Source of the DNA: CAKZNE01 sp963976435
GTDB lineage: Bacteria > Bacteroidota > Bacteroidia > Flavobacteriales > Schleiferiaceae
DNA: 64,000 nucleotides
Direction: 5' to 3'
Assembly: GCA_963976435.1 (NCBI GenBank)
Contig: CAXBKQ010000001.1
Span: 124,001-188,000, forward strand
The notes under the pieces: generated by a model
What the model was told of the DNA's origin: nothing
Databases searched by the model: none
Seen by the model: only the letters and a program-made list of their open reading frames with translations
Position numbers and translations under genes: made by a program
Shown: positions 33,605 to 41,540 of the stretch, piece after piece
How the letters are laid out: each line of letters opens with the position of its first letter
How positions within the stretch are numbered: position 1 is the stretch's first letter

Positions 33605-34636
33605 CTACCAAATTAATTTGGCAACCTGGCCATTGGGTCCAGAGGCCCAAACAGAATTATCTTTTCCTTTAGAAAGACTGTAATAATTAGCCTTTAAGGA
33701 AAACCAATTTTCGCCAGCATCCAGAGAATAGGAAGCGCCAGTTCTACTCACCGTAATTATTTTATTCGCATCTACCTGAACAATACTGCTCCTGTATTTT
33801 CCAGCAACAGCAGTATCTTTGATCAATTCCCAATTCAATCCAAAATCTTCACTTTTAGCGATGCTATTTTTAGTCAAAGAATCTCCATAATAGTCGCCAC
33901 CTACTACATAAAGTTGATTGTTAAAATGGCTAAAAGAAAAATTGCCTTTTGAGGAAGTTCCAAAATCTAAAGGGCTGGTGGATTTTCTCCAGTTTTGACC
34001 GTAATCCTCGCTAATAAAAACACTAGCTTCTGGTCCACCAAGTCCAATTATAGCCTTTCCTTTTCCATAGCTTATCATGCAGGTTCCAGAGGCTGCGAAA
34101 CCTCCCTGTTGCTTATAAACCTTAGGTCTTGAAGATTCCTCAATGGCCTTCCAATGTTCACCGCCATCATTTGTGGTCATGATATATAGAAGAGAATCTT
34201 TAGCATCGCTAAATGCAATTCCATTTTTGGAATCCCAAAAATCGATAGCATCGAAAAACATTCCTTCTTCTTTGTTGAAATAAGTGATAATCCAATCTCT
34301 ACCGCCATTGCTGGTTTGTGCTATCACTGCAGGAAGTCCGGCAGATAATACAATAGCATTATTTTCATCCCAAGCATAAATATCCCTAAAATCCAAACTA
34401 TCCAATGCTGGAATAGATCTATCAAACCAGGTTTTGCCAGCATCTTCGGTAAGTAATATTTTACCATTGGAGCCACTTAACCAGCACCGCAAGCTGTCTA
34501 TAGCGGCAATTCCTCTAAGGGAGCTGTGGTAAGGAGAATTTACTTGTTGCCAATGTGGTTTTATTTCAACTGATGATTTTGTTTCACAGGATTGAATTAA
34601 GAATCCAACTAGAAAAATTAAAATAAGAGATCTCAT
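33605..34636 (-). CDS. Ycf48-like beta-propeller lipoprotein
   Basis: About 343 residues from ATG 34636 (ATG 34651 adds five residues before the signal). Lipoprotein signal with lipobox FLIQSC. The rest is a BNR/Ycf48-type propeller with repeated Asp-box-like units: ILLTEDAGKTWFDRS, AQTSNGGRDWIITYF, MTTNDGGEHWKAIEE, FISEDYGQNWRKS and YSLDAGENWFSL. Related proteins are annotated as photosystem II assembly-like or oxidoreductase in Bacteroidota without proof. Periplasmic or surface; function unknown. Confidence 0.8.
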   Translation of the reverse strand: MRSLILIFLVGFLIQSCETKSSVEIKPHWQQVNSPYHSSLRGIAAIDSLRCWLSGSNGKILLTEDAGKTWFDRSIPALDSLDFRDIYAWDENNAIVLSAGLPAVIAQTSNGGRDWIITYFNKEEGMFFDAIDFWDSKNGIAFSDAKDSLLYIMTTNDGGEHWKAIEESSRPKVYKQQGGFAASGTCMISYGKGKAIIGLGGPEASVFISEDYGQNWRKSTSPLDFGTSSKGNFSFSHFNNQLYVVGGDYYGDSLTKNSIAKSEDFGLNWELIKDTAVAGKYRSSIVQVDANKIITVSRTGASYSLDAGENWFSLKANYYSLSKGKDNSVWASGPNGQVAKLIW

Positions 34637-34713
34637 ACTGCAATAATACATTCCCTTTCCTTTAGCTTTTAAAAAATTAATAAAGTATTTTCAGATTCGA
34701 AGCAAAGTATCAA

Positions 34714-34721
34714 TACTTTTG
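34714..34721 (+). promoter_or_regulatory. -7 box TACTTTTG of the MFS transporter gene
   Basis: TACTTTTG ends one base before an ATG at 34723, so that ATG cannot be in the transcript's translated part; the ATG at 34738 is the credible start. Confidence 0.5.
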
Positions 34722-34737
34722 GATGCAATTTTTACAG

Positions 34738-35973
34738 ATGTCTAAGAGGTTAAATGCGAGTTTAGGTTTCATCTTCGTCACCATTCTCATTGATATTATC
34801 GGAATCGGGATAATTATTCCAGCTTTACCAGATTTGGTAACGGAGCTTACAGGCGAATCCTTAAGTGAAGCCGCTAGTTATGCTGGTGGATTACTTTTTA
34901 GTTATGCATTTATGCAATTTCTATTCGCTCCCATAATGGGGGAGTTAAGTGATAAATTTGGAAGAAGACCAATACTGCTGATTTCCTTGCTGGGATTGGG
35001 GCTTGACTACCTTTTTCACGCTTTTGCGCCTACTATTTTCTGGCTTTTTGTAGGAAGGGTCCTTGCTGGAATCTGCGGAGCTAGTATTACTGTTGCCAAC
35101 TCCTATATAGCGGATATTAGCACTCCGGAAAAGAGGGCTCAAAATTTCGGCTTAGTGGGTGTTGCTTTTGGTTTGGGTTTTATTATTGGTCCGGCAATTG
35201 GTGGTTTTTTTGCAGAAATAAATATTAAACTTCCGTTTTTTATTGCTGCAGGATTGAGCTTTTTAAATTTAATATATGGGTATTTTATCCTTCCTGAATC
35301 CTTAAAACCCGAAGATAGAAGGCCTATAGAAATCAAAAGATTGGTTCCCGGTAAGGCTCTAAAACACTTATCTAAATATCCCTTAATTATAGGTTTAGCA
35401 CTTTCTTTCTTCCTGGTTTATGTAGCTGGTCAATCTGTACAGTCTACCTGGACCTTTTATACAGAATTTAAATATGGATGGGATAGTGGAGATGTGGGAC
35501 TGTCATTAAGCGTTGTAGGGATTACGGTAGCTGTAGTTCAGGGTGGATTGATACGTATTGCTTTAAAGAAATTAGGTAAAAAAAGAACTATTTATACAGG
35601 TATGATGCTTTGGGCTATTGGATTATTTCTTTTTTCAGTGGCCCTAAATGGACAAATGATTTATGCCTTTATTTTGCCTTATTGTTTGGGAGGGATTGCT
35701 GGGCCTACCTTACAGGGAGTAATTTCAAATCAAGTTCCGCGTAATGAGCAAGGAGAATTGCAAGGAGCACTTACTAGTTTAATCGCTTTGAGTTCAATAA
35801 TTGGCCCACCACTGATGACCACCCTTTTTAATATTTTCTCCCAATCCGAACAATATTATTTCCCAGGGGCGCCTTTTGCTTTAGGGGGAGTTTTAACCAT
35901 TATTAGTTTATTATTAATCCGAAAGCCTTTGGCCATTATTCTTAAATCGGATGAAGAGATTACTAATACTTAA
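34738..35973 (+). CDS. MFS transporter, TetA/TCR-like
   Basis: About 411 residues with twelve membrane helices. The start is ATG 34738 because ATG 34723 abuts the -7 box. Motif A of drug/H+ antiporters is present as GELSDKFGRRPILL between helices 2 and 3, motif C-like GFIIGPAIGGFFAE in helix 5, and the first helix contains DIIGIGIIIPALPDL, as in TetA-type class proteins. Substrate unknown; drug or metabolite efflux is likely. Its 3' end overlaps the convergent DUF2490 gene by 11 bases. Confidence 0.88.
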   Translation: MSKRLNASLGFIFVTILIDIIGIGIIIPALPDLVTELTGESLSEAASYAGGLLFSYAFMQFLFAPIMGELSDKFGRRPILLISLLGLGLDYLFHAFAPTIFWLFVGRVLAGICGASITVANSYIADISTPEKRAQNFGLVGVAFGLGFIIGPAIGGFFAEINIKLPFFIAAGLSFLNLIYGYFILPESLKPEDRRPIEIKRLVPGKALKHLSKYPLIIGLALSFFLVYVAGQSVQSTWTFYTEFKYGWDSGDVGLSLSVVGITVAVVQGGLIRIALKKLGKKRTIYTGMMLWAIGLFLFSVALNGQMIYAFILPYCLGGIAGPTLQGVISNQVPRNEQGELQGALTSLIALSSIIGPPLMTTLFNIFSQSEQYYFPGAPFALGGVLTIISLLLIRKPLAIILKSDEEITNT

Positions 35974-36619
35974 AAGAATATGTAAGCATTAAACCAATAA
36001 TGTGTTGCCTTTCAGGTTCATCAACATTAATTTCTTGTTCCACTCTATAAAAGCCTGTAAGGTCAAGGGCTTTGTTTATTTCCCAGGAGAGTCCACCCGT
36101 AAAACGATTGGTTCTAAATTCATTTTTAGAATTGAAACGGTAGAAGGATTCGTAACTAAAAAAACTTTCAACATCTTTAAATGGATTATAATTGACTTTA
36201 ATTCTATTTCTAGAATAGCTTAGAAGTTGACCATTATAATCTTCAATATCGTTTTGAAATCCACTGCGAATTTGTATGCTTATTGGGAGTTCATCTCTTT
36301 CAAAATTATAATAAAGGAAAAGGGCCATCCTATTTCTATTTCTTTGTCTGTACCCATATCGAATACTATACCTATAGCCAGCTTTTAGGCTAAATTGTTT
36401 ATTAATTTTATAGCGGGCACTTAGCTCTGTAAAACTTGATTTTAGTGTTTTAATACTATCCTTAAATCGAATCTGCTCCTCAAGTTCAATTTTCCATTTT
36501 TTATTGACCTTCATTTTTACTGCAAGCCCTGACCAAAGTTCGGTATCAACTAATTCATTTTGGGAAAATAGGGGAGTAGCAATAAATAAGATGATTAATG
36601 TAGCAAGAAATCTTTTCAT
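35963..36619 (-). CDS. DUF2490 outer-membrane protein
   Basis: A 218-residue protein with a signal peptide (cut near LFSQ, residue 20) and repeated amphipathic strands of a barrel: WSGLAVKMKVNKKWKIELEEQIRF, LKAGYRYSIRYG, MALFLYYNF, FSYESFYRFN, and a terminal HIIGLMLTYSFKY with a final aromatic. DUF2490 proteins are outer-membrane barrels of unknown role. It is the last gene of the four-gene minus-strand operon, 11 nt after the PycTM gene. Confidence 0.85.
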   Translation of the reverse strand: MKRFLATLIILFIATPLFSQNELVDTELWSGLAVKMKVNKKWKIELEEQIRFKDSIKTLKSSFTELSARYKINKQFSLKAGYRYSIRYGYRQRNRNRMALFLYYNFERDELPISIQIRSGFQNDIEDYNGQLLSYSRNRIKVNYNPFKDVESFFSYESFYRFNSKNEFRTNRFTGGLSWEINKALDLTGFYRVEQEINVDEPERQHIIGLMLTYSFKY

Positions 36620-36630
36620 TCAAGGCCAAA

Positions 36631-37905
36631 TTAAAAGGTCATAACCACTCTATATAAGGTGCTTACAATAAAAGCGGACACAAGTCCAATAAGAAAAATG
36701 GTAAGTGACAAGCGGATAAAATTATATTTATGATCCAGGGTTTTTCCTAAGTAGTAAAGATCCTTAATCATGGAGCTGTAAAGGAAGTCGCTATCATTAA
36801 GTTTGTCCAACATTCCTCTTTCGTAATCTTCAAATTTCATTTTTCTAAAATTCCCATAGTAAAGAAGGTTACTTCTTTTGTTTTTCACATCAGATGCTGT
36901 AAAAGTTCCTTGTGTTCGGCTAGGTGTTATGGATAGCACAGCAAAAATGATAGAAAACAGAGAGGCTGTAGAAAGTATCACCATTGGAATTACCACTGGT
37001 ATATCGGCATAAACCTTATCTCCTAAAAGATCACTAAGCGCAAGAGAAAGGATAATGGCATTTACAGTGATCATTATATTGGCCTTTCTATCCACCATTT
37101 CATTGAGGGTATAATGGTTTTTGGAGGTGGTGCGAAAAAGGGTTTGAATTCCACGTGGATCTCTGCCTTTTACTGTATTCAAACTTTTTTTAATCTCCTT
37201 AAATTCATCATCCGAAATTTCCAATTGCTTTTTGATCAATGCTGATTTTTTCTTGGAAATTTTCTTTTTTTCGATTTCTAATTTCTCAGTTAATCGCTGA
37301 ATTGAGGGTTGAATATGATCCTTGGCAAATTCAGTATAGGGCTCATAATTTGAAAGGTATCCTATTATAAGGTCATAAAATTTACTGATGCTAAGGTTGG
37401 TGTCACTGAGTATTGTTTCCTCATAAAATTGGATAATCCTGTCCTTGGCATTTTTCCCTTTAAAATCCATCATCAAGGCATCGACAAAAACACCTTGCCA
37501 TTTACCTTGTTTTTGGGTGGTTACCAATCCACTTTTTACAATATCCACAATTATGGCTATTTCCTTGTCTTCCACATCAAAAGACCGAAGAATTTTAGGG
37601 TAGGATTCATTAACATAATCGATATAGAATCGAATGCTTTCAGCTTCATCCTTATCATCAGAAGCTACACCACCTAATAGGGCGGTATAAAGCCAAACTG
37701 CCATTTCTAATACATCTCGGTCGGTTTCCGAAATTTTAGATTTAGATTCTTCGGCAATTAAACCGATATTTCGAGCAACTCTTTGTGCAAAGCCTACATT
37801 GTGGTAAACAATTTTATCCTCATGTTCAATAATGGCTTCTATTGAAAACAGTTTAACCTTGTTTAGGCTCTTTTTACTATTGATTTTATTAATTACTGTA
37901 TCCAT
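36631..37905 (-). CDS. Degenerate-HD plus PycTM (DUF5706-type) membrane protein
   Basis: A 424-residue protein in two parts. Residues about 20-215 align with an HD phosphohydrolase: H35 (KIVYHNVGFAQRVA) and D142 (VDALMMDF) remain, but the HD dyad is replaced by LLGGV around 77-80. A charged coiled coil covers about 215-250. Then the PycTM-type membrane module: MVDRKANIMITVNAIILSLAL, a second helix ending near SIIFAVLSITPSRT, and a last helix near 400-420. PycTM modules act as membrane-damaging effectors in Pycsar anti-phage defence. Here no nucleotide cyclase is adjacent, so a defence role is not shown. Gap of 29 nt to the CotH gene. Confidence 0.75.
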   Translation of the reverse strand: MDTVINKINSKKSLNKVKLFSIEAIIEHEDKIVYHNVGFAQRVARNIGLIAEESKSKISETDRDVLEMAVWLYTALLGGVASDDKDEAESIRFYIDYVNESYPKILRSFDVEDKEIAIIVDIVKSGLVTTQKQGKWQGVFVDALMMDFKGKNAKDRIIQFYEETILSDTNLSISKFYDLIIGYLSNYEPYTEFAKDHIQPSIQRLTEKLEIEKKKISKKKSALIKKQLEISDDEFKEIKKSLNTVKGRDPRGIQTLFRTTSKNHYTLNEMVDRKANIMITVNAIILSLALSDLLGDKVYADIPVVIPMVILSTASLFSIIFAVLSITPSRTQGTFTASDVKNKRSNLLYYGNFRKMKFEDYERGMLDKLNDSDFLYSSMIKDLYYLGKTLDHKYNFIRLSLTIFLIGLVSAFIVSTLYRVVMTF

Positions 37906-37934
37906 GGTTTTTACTTGGAAGGGGCAAAATATTT

Positions 37935-39146
37935 CTAAAGATCGTATTTGTCGCGGATATATACATCCCGTCTTTCAAAATCTCTGCGAACATTACTAAG
38001 ATTGAGCTTCCAATGGAATTCACTTTTTGGAAGTTGGTATTTAGCAATGAGGTAGGGCATTTCCTCTTGTATTTCTTCAACTAAACCATCCATTATTCGT
38101 GAAAATGTTGAAAAACTTAGCCTAGAATAAAGTGATTTTTGCCTTTCCTCAAAGATTTTCTCAAAATCTTTATGCTCCCTCAAGATTCTATATATTTTGG
38201 CCATTTGATGATCTTCAAACTCAAAAGTTGGGATAATATCATTTTTATTGTGGAAGGCGGCATAGTCTAAATCATAAAGGAAAAAGCGAAACTTCCCTTG
38301 GTCTATACAATAGGCTCGCATATTGTTTTTTGGCCAATCTCTATTCCCTATATAATCTTGAAAAACTATATAATCGATATAATTGTTGATTTCTATCATA
38401 TCCCAAAGCTCATTGAGATTTTCATCCTTAATAGCTTTTAAGAATTTATCTGCCCAAACTTCATCACCATCTCTAAATTCTAGTTTACCATTATCTACAT
38501 CCACTTTTAATAGTGTTATTCTTTCTGTACTTACATTCCTCAGTCTACTAATGCCCTCAACATTGCTTTCCGTTCTGAGGTTTAACAGCCCATAGTATGA
38601 TCCATTTACAAAGGCATGAACCGGTTTTCCATACATCAAATCCAAATCTGCTTCCGCTTCAATTGCCAACTGAGTATAAGTTCGGTCCTTTATCATTGAA
38701 AAACCAAAGTCATTTCCAGAATTTCTAAGTCTAAAGGATTTTAATTCCTCCAAAGAGTGGTTTTCCAAAACTTTACTAGGTATAATAATTTCATCTTTAG
38801 AATTATCAATAGCGCTATCCAAGATAAAACCTAAAGATTTCATCTCATTTTTGGCCGATGCCGCTCCTTTTATTTCCAAACTAGCACTGGCATTTTCAAA
38901 AACGATACTGCCACTGGGATTGTAATATTTTAAAAATGCTGGAATTATGGTGTCATTAGCATAGAACTGTACCATAAAATCAAATTGTTCCTGGTTTACA
39001 GAAATGGAAATTATGGGTAAATCACTATCTATATTGAGTTCAGTAACCAAGCTCAGATCTGGGATTCTTTGAGTATCCACCCTATATTTTGAGCAGCTGC
39101 TGATAATGAGCAGCAAGGTCATAATCAATAGGTTATTCAGCCTCAT
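37935..39146 (-). CDS. CotH-kinase-like lipoprotein
   Basis: A 403-residue protein with a lipoprotein signal (lipobox IISSC) and a CotH domain: SLEIKGAASA near the N-terminus, VNGSYYGLLNLRTESN, DYIGNRDWPKNNMRAY (catalytic-loop-like NRD) and RFFLYDLDYAAF (metal-binding DxD). CotH proteins are atypical secreted kinases that phosphorylate spore-coat proteins in Bacillus; Bacteroidota homologues are extracytoplasmic and of unknown target. Its ATG overlaps the stop of the upstream barrel gene by 4 bases. Confidence 0.88.
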   Translation of the reverse strand: MRLNNLLIMTLLLIISSCSKYRVDTQRIPDLSLVTELNIDSDLPIISISVNQEQFDFMVQFYANDTIIPAFLKYYNPSGSIVFENASASLEIKGAASAKNEMKSLGFILDSAIDNSKDEIIIPSKVLENHSLEELKSFRLRNSGNDFGFSMIKDRTYTQLAIEAEADLDLMYGKPVHAFVNGSYYGLLNLRTESNVEGISRLRNVSTERITLLKVDVDNGKLEFRDGDEVWADKFLKAIKDENLNELWDMIEINNYIDYIVFQDYIGNRDWPKNNMRAYCIDQGKFRFFLYDLDYAAFHNKNDIIPTFEFEDHQMAKIYRILREHKDFEKIFEERQKSLYSRLSFSTFSRIMDGLVEEIQEEMPYLIAKYQLPKSEFHWKLNLSNVRRDFERRDVYIRDKYDL

Positions 39147-39745
39147 AGTTTAAAGAGTTTATAAGTCAAGCCCATATAAATCTGATTTGAAGGGTTGGCA
39201 ATGAGGAAATGATTTACACGAGGATATAATATTTTGGAATAGGCGAGGCTCGCCATCCATTTTTTCGATAATTTATAGGAAATACGACCTTGTAGATTAT
39301 ATCGTAAAAGATCAGAATTAGCGGCCCGGAAAAGCTCGAAATCCAAATTATTCTCCGTGAGAAAGTCTAGGCCTAAAATCCAGTTTTTATAAAATCTATA
39401 ATCCAAACCTAAAATCAAGTTTAGTTTATAACTCTCACCATGAATCTCTTGATCATCAAATTCCCCTTCAAATTGTAAATATTTAAGTCCAGCCGAAAAT
39501 CTAGGTTCCAAGCCTTGCTTTTTAAATCTGTAGGAAAAAAATGCCAAGCATTGATAACCCATGCTATTGTCAATTTTTACTTGGCTATTAAAAATACTCA
39601 AGGGTTCCAATTCAAAGGCATAAACTGTGTGAAGATGAAATCCTACATATTTCTGAGATTTAGCTTCTGTACTAAAAAGAAGTATAAGCATTAAACATAG
39701 ACTGAGGCCTAGTAGACTTCTTTTAAAAATTTGTGAATTCAACAT
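39143..39745 (-). CDS. Outer-membrane beta-barrel-like protein
   Basis: A 200-residue protein with a signal peptide (hydrophobic about 12-27, cut near AKSQ) and barrel-type strands: YVGFHLHTVYAFELEPLSIF, FSAGLKYLQFEG, KLNLILGLDYRFYKNWILGLDFL, ISYKLSKKWMASLAYS and IYMGLTYKLF. First gene of the four-gene operon; the next start overlaps its stop (ATGA). No family recognised. Confidence 0.7.
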   Translation of the reverse strand: MLNSQIFKRSLLGLSLCLMLILLFSTEAKSQKYVGFHLHTVYAFELEPLSIFNSQVKIDNSMGYQCLAFFSYRFKKQGLEPRFSAGLKYLQFEGEFDDQEIHGESYKLNLILGLDYRFYKNWILGLDFLTENNLDFELFRAANSDLLRYNLQGRISYKLSKKWMASLAYSKILYPRVNHFLIANPSNQIYMGLTYKLFKL

Positions 39746-40061
39746 ATATTCATTCTCAATTTCAATTAGGGCATCACCGCTAGGGATTCTAATTTGCCTA
39801 AAATTTGAAAAAGGATTTTTTGATGGTATTAATACTAGGCTTAATCCTATTTCCAGTAAGGAAATCTGAAGGCAAATATAGTTGAAAATGGGCTTTAGGC
39901 AGTAGGGGACAAACTAAAATTCTACAAGCATATGTTGGCTGTGTTTAATTTATAGAAAATGCTTGCAATCATGTAAAAGCTAGTCCTAATCCTCTTGAAA
40001 TTCTTAAATTGCTTCTTGAAATGAAAACGTATTTCCTCACTTATAGCAATACAAGTAGAAA
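39746..40061. other. Divergent intergenic region with a minus-strand -7 box
   Basis: 316 bp without a credible gene between the CotH operon (minus) and the LysE gene (plus). On the minus strand TATATTTG at 39873-39880 is a perfect -7 match and would give a leader of about 120 nt for the operon. I found no -33 TTG at the usual spacing, no repeat and no obvious plus-strand promoter. Confidence 0.4.
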
Positions 40062-40679
40062 GTGACAGCAGAACTGATCATCACTTTTGGGATTGCATTA
40101 TTGGCAACTTTTTTGGGAACCATACCCTTTGGTCCAATTAACTTAGCCGTAGTAAATATCACTTTAAAGAAGGGCTATCCAGAAGGATTCCGCTTTTCTT
40201 TAGGTGCTTCCTTAGTGGAAATTCTTGAGGTGGTCTTAGCCATAGCCTTCGGATCTGTAATTCAATCTCTTCTTAGTGAAAACCTTGTCTTACAAATAGT
40301 AATCATTATAGTTTTTATAGTGGTGGGCCTGTATTATCTATTGAGTATTCAGAGGCCAGTACTAAAGTCTAGGATAAAAATAAAAGTTTCGCCATTTGTA
40401 AAGGGTATTTTGGTGGCACTAGCCAATCCTCAAGCCATTCCTTTTTGGGTTTTCCTTCTTACATTTATTTCCCAAATCATCACTTTAAATCTAGCGGGAA
40501 TTGGACTTTTGCTATTTCTAGTAGGAGTATTCTTAGGTAAGTTAGCGGCTTTACTATTATTTGCCTATTCTAGTAAATTTCTTCGCCCAAAACTGGAGCT
40601 TAGCTGTAAAATTATTAATAAAACATTGGGTGTAATATTAATAGCCATTGGTATCTTCCAAGCGATAAAGTGCTTTTAA
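40062..40679 (+). CDS. LysE family exporter
   Basis: A 205-residue inner-membrane protein with about six helices, starting at GTG. The LysE signature is visible in GTIPFGPINLAVVNITLKKGYPEGFRFSLGASLVEILEV (N-terminal repeat) and in KGILVALANPQAIPFWVFLLTF (second half). The family exports amino acids or related small molecules; the substrate cannot be read from sequence. Confidence 0.88.
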   Translation: MTAELIITFGIALLATFLGTIPFGPINLAVVNITLKKGYPEGFRFSLGASLVEILEVVLAIAFGSVIQSLLSENLVLQIVIIIVFIVVGLYYLLSIQRPVLKSRIKIKVSPFVKGILVALANPQAIPFWVFLLTFISQIITLNLAGIGLLLFLVGVFLGKLAALLLFAYSSKFLRPKLELSCKIINKTLGVILIAIGIFQAIKCF

Positions 40680-40763
40680 TTCAGGAGTCGCTATTATTTT
40701 TATTCAATAAATTAAAATCTTGTTTTAATTTAAATAATTGGTTAGGGAAATCATTTATCTATG

Positions 40764-40771
40764 TATATTTG
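40764..40771 (+). promoter_or_regulatory. -7 box TATATTTG upstream of the small membrane protein gene
   Basis: Perfect TAnnTTTG match with TTG at 40738-40740, 23 nt upstream. The implied leader to ATG 40850 is about 70 nt. Confidence 0.4.
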
Positions 40772-40849
40772 TCTAAGACATTTGTCAACGGGAATTGGCT
40801 TTGTCGAATGTATTATCACTCATTTTTGCACTAACATCAATTGATTGCT

Positions 40850-41056
40850 ATGTTAAACCTTATTGAACCCCTACTATATTTCTGTCAGGCTTATATCGCT
40901 GCAGGACTTGTATTTACCCTTTATTTTTTGGTACGTGGAGCCTTTAAAATGGATCCGATTTTCAAGAATAGGAGCTTAATGGCTAGGCTATTGTTAATTC
41001 CAAGAGCAATATTGCTATGGCCTATTCTTTCTCAAAGAATTCTTCGAAGCTATTAG
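40850..41056 (+). CDS. Small one- or two-helix membrane protein
   Basis: About 68 residues from ATG 40850. One clear helix (about 8-29), then a pattern RGAFKMDPIFKNRSLMARLLLIPRAILLWPILSQR. The ordering FxLRGAxxxDP ... RLLxxPxxxxLWPxL resembles a small membrane protein family I know mainly from Proteobacteria, of unknown function. It precedes the DUF3817 and cydAB genes. Confidence 0.6.
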   Translation: MLNLIEPLLYFCQAYIAAGLVFTLYFLVRGAFKMDPIFKNRSLMARLLLIPRAILLWPILSQRILRSY

Positions 41057-41101
41057 CAATTTGCTAGAATAGATTTCTTTGCCTTTACTTTTTCGCCTCA
41101 T

Positions 41102-41398
41102 TTATTTAGGACTGGTTTGTTTTCTAAAAAACTTATAATCAGCCCAAAAGGTTCCTAGTGGAATGATGGAACAAGCAAGGATGATAAGGGTGTTTTTGAA
41201 ATTCCACTTTTCGTCAACCCTCACCACTAATGCAATTACTACATAAGCGACAAAAAGAATTCCGTGTGGCATGCCCAGAAGTTTAACTAAGGATTCATTT
41301 TCTCCAAAATATTTCAAAGGAACCCCAATAAAAAGCAGGGCTAGATAGGAAAGACCTTCTAATAGGGCAATTACTCTGAGAATAGGTAAAAAGTTCAT
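41102..41398 (-). CDS. DUF3817 membrane protein
   Basis: A 98-residue protein with three helices. The DUF3817 pattern is evident: LRVIALLEGLSYLALLFIGVPLKYF, LVKLLGMPHGILFVAYV and SIIPLGTFWADYKF. Members are small inner-membrane proteins without assigned function. ATG start; divergent from cydA. Confidence 0.88.
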   Translation of the reverse strand: MNFLPILRVIALLEGLSYLALLFIGVPLKYFGENESLVKLLGMPHGILFVAYVVIALVVRVDEKWNFKNTLIILACSIIPLGTFWADYKFFRKQTSPK

Positions 41399-41482
41399 TC
41401 AATTTTTGCTTTAGATGGCGAAAGTATAAAAGCTTCTTGTCATTTTTAAGGATTGATTATTTAGAATTATTCAAACTTCTAA

Positions 41483-41516
41483 TTGGATCCCAAATCCTAG
41501 GTGGATCTTATCTTTG
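41483..41516 (+). promoter_or_regulatory. Promoter of cydAB
   Basis: TTG (41483-41485), 23 nt spacer, TATCTTTG (41509-41516), then 24 nt to the cydA ATG. Good Bacteroidota promoter. Confidence 0.6.
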
Positions 41517-41540
41517 GTTTTCAATTAATCTCACAATCAA

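Noticed and set aside
36631..37905. Complete Pycsar defence system
   Set aside because: Only an effector-like module is present; no cyclase or other defence gene lies within the window near it.
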